Positions 7,701 through 12,356 of a DNA stretch of 12,356 nucleotides are shown here, in pieces. Made by a program: the position numbers and the translations under genes. Each line of letters starts with the position of its first letter. The first letter of the stretch is position 1. Under the pieces are notes generated by a model that saw only the letters and a list, made by a program, of their open reading frames with translations, did not search any database and was not told the DNA's origin. The stretch spans positions 1-12,356 of the forward strand of contig JAJRXN010000147.1 in NCBI GenBank assembly GCA_024276295.1, read 5' to 3'. Origin of the DNA: Acidobacteriota bacterium (GTDB taxonomy: Bacteria; Acidobacteriota; Polarisedimenticolia; J045).

Positions 7701-10700
7701 ACGGTCACCAGACCTGCCCCGTCCGCCACGAGCACCAGGTCGACCTGTCCCCGCTCGAACTCGACATCGATCGTGTCGGTGTTCGCGCCACCCACGACCC
7801 GGCCGGCACCCAGCACGTCCAGCCGTCCCCGTGTCTCCCCCCGAGCGACGAATCTCGCGATCAGCGGCTGGTCGAGATCCGTGACCGGCCTCATCGTCGT
7901 TGGATCGACGATCCCGAAGCCAAGCACTGCCGATCCACCCGCTTCCGCCCAGGCCGGGAATCGTGCCACGACGCCCAGGCGCCGATCCGGATAGGGATCG
8001 CACAGGTCACCCCGACCATCACCGTCGGCGTCTTCCTGCCCCGCGTTCCAGACGCGCGGGCAGTTGTCGTGGCTGTCCGCCACGCCGTCCCGGTCGGGAT
8101 CGGAGCACGCATCGCCGATCCCGTCACCGGGATGCTCGCGATCCGCCTGCAGCGGATTGAAGACCGCCGGGCAGTTGTCCTCGCCGTCGATCACGCCGTC
8201 CAGGTCGAGGTCGGCGACGCGCGGCGCCAGACCACGTGCAAGCTCCAGCTCATTGTCGATGCCGTCGGCATCCGCGTCGGCTTCCGGATCGAGGATCACG
8301 AGCACGGGATCGTGGAGAACGGCGAGATCGTCCACGTACCATCCGTCGCCTGCCATCCTCCCTCCCGACCTCGCGCGCAGGCGGAATTGCACCCGCGGTT
8401 GTCCGTTCGTCTCGTTCCGGTGCAGGCGCACCACGGTGCGGCGCCATTCCCGAGCGGACATCTCCGTGTACGCTTCCTGCCATTCCCAAGCGCTGCCGAG
8501 TCGGTACTCGACCAGGCCGACGACACCTTCCAGCCAGGAGCGGTATTCGAGCGACACCCTGCCGTCGTTGCCGGGCAACCGATACCACGGGGACAGCAGG
8601 GTGTCCGTCTTTTCGTTCCCCGGCTCCTCCGGCTCGGACGGGACGACTCCCCACGCGAACAGCCCCGAAAAGGCCGTGTAAGGTCCCGATGCCGGGACGC
8701 CCCACTCCCACAGCCGGTCGCCCTCCGGGTCTCTCGCCCACACGGGCCCCGTCTCGAGGGAATGGAACGCCCCCGCCTCGAAGACCAGCCCGAGGCCCTG
8801 CGGGTCGCCAAGGGACAACCGGACCTCGCCCGCCGACGAGGGGATCAGGTCGACCGAGGCTCGTCCCCCGACGAACTCCAGCAGCACGTCCCGCGTTCCC
8901 GCCCCGGCGAGCAGGCGTCCATCGAAGGCCTGTTGGCCGAAGACGGCCGGGCCATCGAGACCGAGCACCGCCTGTACCCCGACGAGATCGACCTGCGGGC
9001 GCCGCTCCATGTCTTCGAGATGGAGCGTGACACGCGTCGCCCGCCCCGTGACCGCGACCGGATCGAACTGCGCACGCACGCGCAGCGAGATGCGATCGAA
9101 CCGGTCACACGCATCGCCGATGCCGTCCGCGTCCGCATCCCCCTGCCCAGGATTCGGGTCGTCGGGACAGTTGTCGTGCAGATCAGCCACGCCATCGCCA
9201 TCCGGATCGTCGCAGGCATCGCCGACGCCGTCAGGATGAATGTCGTCCGCCTGGTCCGCGTTGCGGACGGTCGGGCAGTTGTCTTCACCGTCGAGCAGTC
9301 CGTCCCCGTCGGAGTCCGCATCGTAAGGATCGCTTCCCGCGGCCACTTCTCCTGCGTTGTCGAGTCCGTCACGGTCCGGGTCGGCCAGTGGATCGAGCAT
9401 CTCGACCCTGCGGGTCAGCCCCTCGATCGACACGTCGTCGACGAACGCTCCAGCGCGATGCGACACGTCCGATCGCGCCATGAGCCGGAGTCGCAGGATC
9501 GTCGTCGACGGCTCTTCCGAGTCGTACTCGACGATCTGCCACCTGCTGCCGAATCGACCGCGCAACGCCTCGGACCAATCCCCGCCGGCCGTGTTCTTGC
9601 GTTGCAGGACCGGTCGCCGGTCGAGATCCGCCCAGACCGCGTACCGCACGGAGACGCTGCTGCGGCCCGGCACCACGATGTCGGGATACCGCAGCCACTC
9701 TCCGCTGCTTCGCTCCATCGAGCCGGCAAGGCCGGTCGCCCACAGGTTCCGGCCGGAATACGCCCGGCCCGGCCCGCTGCCCGGCTCACCCCACTCCCAC
9801 TGGTCGAACTCGCCGCCATGCTGGAAGTCCCCGTCGCCGTCTTCGAAATCCCAGAACAGGTCATGCGGAAGCAGCAGGCCGACGTGCGCGCTGTCCTCGC
9901 CGAACACGGCGACCCCGCCCTCGGCGGGCGCCTTGATGTCGAGAACGCACAGCCCGTCCACGAACTCGACAACCGCGCACGAGGTCCCCGCCCCCTCGAG
10001 CAGCATGCCGGCGTCCGTGCTACCCGTGAACACCGCATCACCGTCGAGGATGATTTCCGCACGAATGCCCTCGAGCTGCTCGAGTGGCATGCCGTCGGTG
10101 GTCTCGAGGTGCAGCTCGAGTGGAAGAGCCTCTCCGACCAGGCCGTATTCCGGCGCGACGACACGGACGACGATCAGGCCCTCGACGTACGGATCGCACA
10201 CGTCGCCGACGCCGTCACCGTCGGCGTCCTCCTGCTCCGGATTGAAATCCGCCGGGCAGTTGTCGACGCACGCGCCGAGGCCGTCGCCATCCTCGTCGAA
10301 CCCCTCGTCGACCGAGCCATCACCGTCGTTGTCGATGCCGTCGCAGGTCTCAACGTCACAGGCGTCGCCGATGCCGTCACCGTCGGCATCCGCCTGGGCG
10401 GGATTCGCCACATCGGGGCAGTTGTCGAAACACGCCGCCAGGCCATCGCCATCCCCGTCGAACCCCTCGTCGATCTCTCCATCGCCGTCGTTGTCGATGC
10501 CGTCGCAGGTCTCGACGTCACAGGCGTCGCCGATGCCGTCGCCGTCAGCATCCGCCTGGCCCGGGTTGGGTACCTCGAAGCAGTTGTCCGCGCTGTCGAG
10601 CACGCCATCGGCGTCGGAATCGTCGCACGCGTCACCGAGTCCGTCGCCGTCGCGGTCCGCCTGGCCGACGTTGGCCGCCAGCGGACAGTTGTCGGTGCCG

Positions 10701-11881
10701 TCGGGACGGCTGTCGCCGTCGGTGTCGGAGTCGAACGGATCGGTTCCGAGATCGCGTTCTTCGCGATTGGTCAGCCCGTCACCGTCCTCGTCCGCGTCGG
10801 GGTCGAGCACGTCGAGCCCGCGGGTGATACCGCTGACGCTGACGTCGTCGATGTACCAGCCGTCCGCCGGCTCCCCGGACGAGGACTCGAATCGGAAGCG
10901 CAGGATCACGCGGCGCCCCTGCCAGTCCGAAAGGTCGACCTGCGTTTTTCGCCACCGGAGGTCATCACCCAGGAACTGCTGACGCTCCGTGAAGCTCGCG
11001 CCGCCGTCATCGGAGATCTCGACGCTTCCCTGCACCGCGGGCGCGCCGAGATCGCGCCACTGCCAGAACGTCAGGTGCGGTGCCTCGTCGCCCGCGAGCA
11101 GGAGCGTCCGCGAGGCGATCCACTCGTTGCTGCCGCGTCTGTAGGCCCCGGCGAGGTTGGTCGCCCACACCTTCACGCCCGAGCGGGCAGCGCCGGGACC
11201 CGAGGTCGGCATGCCCCAGCGGAACGTGCCGACCGCCCCTCCCCGAACGAAACCACCGCGGTCGAGTTCGAAGTCCCAGGCGCGGTCGGACCAGACAGCG
11301 ATGCCGATTCCGTCGCTGTCACGACTGGCGAACGTCACCCTTCCCGCCGCCTCGGGAATCACGTCGAGCGTGACCCGACCGTCCACGAACTCGACCCAGG
11401 CCGTCGGGGTCCCGCCGCCATCGAGCAGGATGCCCTCGTGTGCCACCTCGCCGAAACGGGCCGGCCCGTCGAGCACCAGTTCGATGCGGATCCCGCTCTC
11501 ATGGTCGAGCAGGTCACCTGCACGGTTCTCGAGCAGGAACGCGACCCGTATCGTCTCGTCGGCGAGCAGCCAGCGCGCATCCGGCACCGGAAGCACGCGG
11601 TAGGCAAGATCCGGCTCGGGATCGCACTTGTTTCCCAGCCCGTCGCCGTCGCCGTCGACCTGCTTTCCGTTCCGCACGTCGGGACAGTTGTCGCGGACGT
11701 CGCCGACCCCGTCGCCGTCGGCATCCTCCTGGCCCGGATTGACGACGGACGGGCAGTTGTCGGACGTGTCGGGGACGCCGTCGCCATCGAAGTCTCCGGC
11801 GAGCGTGGAACCGGCGCCGGCGAGCACCGCCAGAAAGACGACCACGGCAGACAGGAACGATGAAGAGGACGGTACGCGCAT
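4292..11881 (-). CDS. Giant secreted TSP3-repeat modular protein, N-terminal 2529 residues (ends at internal TAA)
   Basis: This frame encodes an extracellular calcium-binding repeat protein. Residues 1-28 are a signal peptide: M-R, a serine run, a hydrophobic core, and a T-L-A cleavage site before G29. Six full modules follow (29-353, 354-826, 827-1196, 1197-1571, 1572-1981, 1982-2385), plus the start of a seventh. Each module has TSP3 loops of the type DxDGDGxxDxxDNC, then an Ig-like sandwich (LDGxARF, GGGT, VEFVDG), then a jelly-roll/MAM-like domain starting DFE and ending GWYIDDVxV. ATG 11881 is chosen because the signal peptide begins there and a G-rich site precedes it. The frame is open for 116 more codons upstream, but that stretch is Arg/Pro/Ser-rich and matches nothing. 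Paired cysteines in several domains fit an oxidising compartment. TAA 4292-4294 ends the frame mid-domain, so this is probably the first two-thirds of one gene. The family assignment is firm; the adhesive or structural role is inferred. Confidence 0.92.
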   Translation of the reverse strand: MRVPSSSSFLSAVVVFLAVLAGAGSTLAGDFDGDGVPDTSDNCPSVVNPGQEDADGDGVGDVRDNCPDVRNGKQVDGDGDGLGNKCDPEPDLAYRVLPVPDARWLLADETIRVAFLLENRAGDLLDHESGIRIELVLDGPARFGEVAHEGILLDGGGTPTAWVEFVDGRVTLDVIPEAAGRVTFASRDSDGIGIAVWSDRAWDFELDRGGFVRGGAVGTFRWGMPTSGPGAARSGVKVWATNLAGAYRRGSNEWIASRTLLLAGDEAPHLTFWQWRDLGAPAVQGSVEISDDGGASFTERQQFLGDDLRWRKTQVDLSDWQGRRVILRFRFESSSGEPADGWYIDDVSVSGITRGLDVLDPDADEDGDGLTNREERDLGTDPFDSDTDGDSRPDGTDNCPLAANVGQADRDGDGLGDACDDSDADGVLDSADNCFEVPNPGQADADGDGIGDACDVETCDGIDNDGDGEIDEGFDGDGDGLAACFDNCPDVANPAQADADGDGIGDACDVETCDGIDNDGDGSVDEGFDEDGDGLGACVDNCPADFNPEQEDADGDGVGDVCDPYVEGLIVVRVVAPEYGLVGEALPLELHLETTDGMPLEQLEGIRAEIILDGDAVFTGSTDAGMLLEGAGTSCAVVEFVDGLCVLDIKAPAEGGVAVFGEDSAHVGLLLPHDLFWDFEDGDGDFQHGGEFDQWEWGEPGSGPGRAYSGRNLWATGLAGSMERSSGEWLRYPDIVVPGRSSVSVRYAVWADLDRRPVLQRKNTAGGDWSEALRGRFGSRWQIVEYDSEEPSTTILRLRLMARSDVSHRAGAFVDDVSIEGLTRRVEMLDPLADPDRDGLDNAGEVAAGSDPYDADSDGDGLLDGEDNCPTVRNADQADDIHPDGVGDACDDPDGDGVADLHDNCPDDPNPGQGDADADGIGDACDRFDRISLRVRAQFDPVAVTGRATRVTLHLEDMERRPQVDLVGVQAVLGLDGPAVFGQQAFDGRLLAGAGTRDVLLEFVGGRASVDLIPSSAGEVRLSLGDPQGLGLVFEAGAFHSLETGPVWARDPEGDRLWEWGVPASGPYTAFSGLFAWGVVPSEPEEPGNEKTDTLLSPWYRLPGNDGRVSLEYRSWLEGVVGLVEYRLGSAWEWQEAYTEMSAREWRRTVVRLHRNETNGQPRVQFRLRARSGGRMAGDGWYVDDLAVLHDPVLVILDPEADADADGIDNELELARGLAPRVADLDLDGVIDGEDNCPAVFNPLQADREHPGDGIGDACSDPDRDGVADSHDNCPRVWNAGQEDADGDGRGDLCDPYPDRRLGVVARFPAWAEAGGSAVLGFGIVDPTTMRPVTDLDQPLIARFVARGETRGRLDVLGAGRVVGGANTDTIDVEFERGQVDLVLVADGAGLVTVDLVDVFDTGLVPLFDYEQDFELDDGGLLGGGQDRLWEWGIPSRYWGAESGAHSGRRAWETLLGRRVAGAFDAVLMTPRFVPALDRPSELLFWSRRPNSATKIAVEIIDQTGSAGWEEAWSFREYESEWRPARVPLDAYRGRAVRLRFRARQERDWSRTVGWVIDDVRVLGLVPAVHFVGPDDDPDRDGLDSRAELAAGSDPFLADTDLDGLADADDGCPAVPDPGGEDLVHPGGLPDACDDPDGDGVPDREDVCPDIADASQSDRDHDGTGDACNSAWDGDGDGIADGWDVCPSVVDPEQQDGDRDGLGDACDPYPDTYLVVRPVPDGFGALVDEPIIVTYRLEDERGTLAKQLEGVLVTVLVDGAARFGDRALAGILHDGGGTRRAVLEFVDGLAAIEVVSPEPGRITLRGEDHANFGLRFLQDVATDFEQGPGGFRGDDSGAWQWGAPSVGPEEAASGTKVWGTLLHDGYTGQLEQAQLGSLAALKVDGPAPAFGFMAWVELGSRSLDRCLFEVSEDGGETWQARASAQDSDGSWRSYEVDAGRNAGETVLVRFRFSAGLASAGGAGCYIDDFRLVGMTRDFGVFHPDDDADGDGLSAREELAQGSDPARADTDLDGVPDDADNCPLVPNPEQDDRVHPGGAGDACADPDADGVVDALDVCADAPDPAQADTDRDGTGDACNDRWDGDGDEHADSWDVCPAVPDPLQADTDGDGVGDACDPWKEQAIVAVAHLPRHAAIGKRAALLVELRDLRGRTLDLSGVRLTLMLDGQAVFEGPAMEGQIIEGQGTGRVLVEFENGSVRLDVTDPVEEPVHLSGEDSERHGVMLQQDTLVDFERGTWGFGPDTDLASWKLRGDLLGVTASGRRGFDSAGGASGASCPEGAWYSPVFAAPERLPARFTFWGRLWNTSYGSGRFVVELTSDDGASWREVDRLARDSAAEIHDVELGPGDAGKPVQFRVRFHAGACDDRVRLIVDDVRLEGFAPQTIFLSPEGDHDGDGLSNGEEEALGSDPLDADSDGDGVEDSVDNCILVPNTSQRDWIHPGDAGDACADPDGDGVADALDNCPDHPNRDQANADGDSAGDACDTYPDERLRVEVDLPEFGTRGGKALLELRVVGDDGDVREDLADPRLQL
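4727..5938 (-). repeat. Module 6: long TSP3 + Ig-like + jelly-roll
   Basis: This covers residues 1982-2385. The stalk has the His-Pro loop (H2034) and the extra WDGDGDEHAD unit (2081-2090), so modules 5 and 6 probably arose by duplication of one module. The Ig-like domain has MLDGQAVF (2163-2170) and VEFENG (2190-2195). The jelly-roll has VDFERGTWGF (2229-2238), SDDGASW (2317-2323) and IVDDVRLEG (2369-2377), with C2275 and C2362 as a possible disulfide. Confidence 0.83.
5939..7168 (-). repeat. Module 5: long TSP3 + Ig-like + jelly-roll
   Basis: This covers residues 1572-1981. The stalk (1573-1711) has the His-Pro loop (H1625-P1626) and an extra TSP3 unit containing WDGDGDGIAD (1672-1681), shared only with module 6. 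The Ig-like domain has LVDGAARF (1756-1763), GGGT (1775-1778) and LEFVDG (1783-1788). The jelly-roll has TDFEQGPGGF (1822-1831), SEDGGETW (1911-1918) and CYIDDFRLVG (1964-1973), with C1906 and C1964 as a possible disulfide. Confidence 0.83.
7169..8293 (-). repeat. Module 4: TSP3 + divergent Ig-like + jelly-roll
   Basis: This covers residues 1197-1571. The TSP3 stalk (1198-1299) carries the His-Pro variant (H1250-P1251). The Ig-like domain (1300-1407) is the most divergent copy: the LDGxARF motif is absent, and only a VEFERG strand (1373-1378) is clear. The jelly-roll (1408-1565) has DFELDDGGLLGGG (1413-1425), LWEWGIPS (1429-1436) and VGWVIDDVRVLG (1553-1564). Confidence 0.8.
8294..9403 (-). 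repeat. Module 3: TSP3 + Ig-like + jelly-roll
   Basis: This covers residues 827-1196. The TSP3 stalk (829-928) includes the His-Pro loop variant (H882-P883). The Ig-like domain (930-1036) has GLDGPAVF (974-981) and VEFVGG-like EFVGG (1002-1006). The jelly-roll (1037-1195) has lost the opening DFE motif, keeps LWEWGVPASGP (1057-1067), and ends GWYVDDLAVL (1180-1189). Confidence 0.8.
9404..10822 (-). repeat. Module 2: expanded TSP3/MopE stalk + Ig-like + jelly-roll
   Basis: This covers residues 354-826. The stalk (360-566) is the longest in the protein because it contains two tandem MopE-like inserts. The Ig-like domain (567-676) has LDGDAVF (612-618) and a likely disulfide pair, C635 and C645, on neighbouring strands. 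The jelly-roll (677-824) has WDFEDGDGDF (677-686), WATGLAGS (714-721), and a changed end motif, AFVDDVSIEG (812-821), in place of GWYIDDV. Confidence 0.85.
10244..10567 (-). repeat. Tandem 162-bp repeat encoding TSP3 + MopE-like motif
   Basis: Two head-to-tail 54-codon units (residues 439-492 and 493-546) each join a TSP3 loop to a motif of the form VETCDGIDNDGDGxxDEGF. The DNA copies at 10323-10397 and 10485-10559 differ at only about three positions, which points to a recent duplication. A third partial copy (NPEQEDADGDGVGDVCD) follows. In MopE-type motifs the usual form is CDGIDNDCDG; here the second Cys is Gly in both copies. Confidence 0.85.
10823..11797 (-). repeat. Module 1: TSP3 + Ig-like + jelly-roll
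   Basis: This covers protein residues 29-353. TSP3 loops lie at 30-43, 53-66 and 76-87. The Ig-like domain (92-201) carries VLDGPARF (136-143) and VEFVDG (163-168). The jelly-roll (202-353) carries DFELDRGGF (203-211), WATNLAG (239-245), DDGGASF (291-297) and GWYIDDVSVSG (341-351). It is the best-preserved copy and works as a reference for the others. The jelly-roll resembles MAM or M6-peptidase accessory domains. Confidence 0.85.
11798..11881 (-). other. Signal peptide of the giant protein
   Basis: Residues 1-28 begin M-R-V-P, followed by four serines. The hydrophobic core is roughly residues 9-21, and T-L-A comes just before the first TSP3 loop at G29. No lipobox cysteine is present, so type I signal peptidase cleavage after A28 is expected. 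The first calcium loop starts immediately after the cleavage site. Confidence 0.85.
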
Positions 11882-12262
11882 CGGGACACCCCCACAGGCT
11901 CGTCTACTGCGGGACCGCACAGGAGATCGGCTCGAAGGGGCATGGCGAGGCGCGTTTGCGTGCCATGGACGCCGGTGGCATCCACGGAATCGCTCGGCCT
12001 CCCCCGGGTTCTCGCGCGCGGGCGTGGCGAGACGGCCTGATGTGGAAAGTCTACCCGGAAACGCCCGGCCGGCGAGTCCGGATTTTCCGTCTCCATGGCC
12101 GGGCCTGACGGCACGCTGTCGCGACTCGGTCGCCGGCCCCGCGTGATGGGCCGCGAGGCTGCTCCTCAGCAGGCGCCGCATCGCCGAACAACTGGCCGGC
12201 CCGCAACCGAATACCCGAACATGTGACATACTGCTGCGAGAACGGCCGAACAGGAATCGGGA
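11882..12262 (-). other. Intergenic leader upstream of the giant gene
   Basis: This gap lies between the FtsB/DivIC-like stop and the signal-peptide ATG. It holds the ribosome-binding site near 11890. No convincing sigma-70 promoter, tRNA, riboswitch or T-tailed terminator was seen. TAGACT near 12047-12052 could be a weak -10 but lacks a matching -35. Short GC palindromes such as GGCCGGCC occur and are expected at this GC content. The giant frame stays open here by chance. Confidence 0.5.
11887..11893 (-). promoter_or_regulatory. Probable ribosome-binding site for the giant gene
   Basis: The minus strand reads GGGGGTG ending 5 bases before ATG 11881. This is a G-rich, partial match to the anti-Shine-Dalgarno sequence at normal spacing. 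It supports the ATG at the signal peptide over starts further upstream. Confidence 0.4.
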
Positions 12263-12356
12263 TCACCTCGGCTCCGCCCGCCCCCCTCCGGATGCCAGCG
12301 GATCGTCCTCGCCGAGGATCAGCACGAGTTCCCCGGGACGCTGGTAGTCGAGCTGC
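12263..12356 (-). CDS. C-terminal end of a FtsB/DivIC-like septum formation protein (partial)
   Basis: Only the last 30 codons lie in the window, and the start is beyond the right edge. The peptide begins QLDYQRPGELVLILGEDDP and stops at TGA 12265-12263. The segment YQRPGELVL matches the conserved tail of FtsB/DivIC division proteins, where a short helix is followed by RPGE and a beta strand. These proteins are small, membrane-anchored coiled coils of the divisome. The call rests on a short match, so another family cannot be excluded. It lies on the same strand as the giant gene, 381 bases upstream, too far for clear translational coupling. Confidence 0.55.
   Translation of the reverse strand, partial: QLDYQRPGELVLILGEDDPLASGGGRAEPR

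Noticed and set aside
2300..11770. CRISPR-like recurrence of an 11-base GGGCAGTTGTC motif
   Set aside because: It is the reverse complement of the codons for D-N-C-P in the TSP3 loops. Spacing is irregular and the surrounding sequence is coding.
6260..11863. A very long plus-strand open frame (about 1867 codons) opposite the giant gene, continued in the same frame at 4490-6178, 3005-4357 and 2045-2833
   Set aside because: Its codons are in exact register with the sense codons, so antisense stops would need sense TTA, CTA or TCA, which are rare at this GC content. The protein only mirrors the TSP3 repeats and has no signal or domain of its own.
11882..12229. An upstream extension of the giant frame by 116 codons
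   Set aside because: The stretch is Arg/Pro/Ser-rich with no domain, and a good signal peptide and ribosome-binding site lie at ATG 11881. The extension would bury the signal peptide.

Overview
The window is very GC-rich and almost entirely filled by one giant minus-strand reading frame. It encodes a secreted, Asp-rich repeat protein. The mix of thrombospondin type-3 (TSP3) calcium repeats, MopE-like motifs, PKD and HYR-like domains, an RHS-like neighbour and an FtsB/DivIC-like neighbour suggests a Gram-negative, high-GC bacterium such as Acidobacteriota, Myxococcota or a related candidate phylum. No marker gene fixes the taxon, so this is inference.

Read on the minus strand from right to left, the layout is as follows. 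(1) 12263-12356 is the last 30 codons of a gene whose end resembles the RPGE-containing C-terminus of FtsB/DivIC septum proteins. (2) 11882-12262 is an intergenic leader with a modest ribosome-binding site. (3) 11881-341 is the giant gene: a signal peptide, then eight copies of a composite module (TSP3 calcium stalk, Ig-like beta-sandwich, MAM/jelly-roll-like beta-sandwich ending in a W-Y-I-D-D motif), then a capping TSP3 stretch, a probable seven-bladed beta-propeller, a PKD domain, an HYR-like domain and a final Cys-containing domain. (4) 221-265 is a strong palindrome after the gene. (5) 1-175 is an RHS/YD-like fragment running off the left edge.

The most striking point is that the giant frame is cut by a single in-frame TAA at 4292-4294, inside the Ig-like domain of module 7. 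Both halves are in the same frame. Alignment with six of the other modules shows that the stop replaces exactly one residue, with no length change. The 1316 codons after it are intact and read straight on in the same domain. Without this codon the gene would encode about 3845 residues. With it, the annotated gene makes a 2529-residue secreted N-terminal product, and the C-terminal part has no signal peptide and no convincing start. Sequencing error, recent nonsense mutation and translational readthrough are the candidate explanations.

Functionally, the protein looks like a calcium-stiffened extracellular or surface fibre with a propeller/PKD head, probably for adhesion or binding of glycans or proteins. 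No enzyme active site is visible. The neighbours give no clear operon context.
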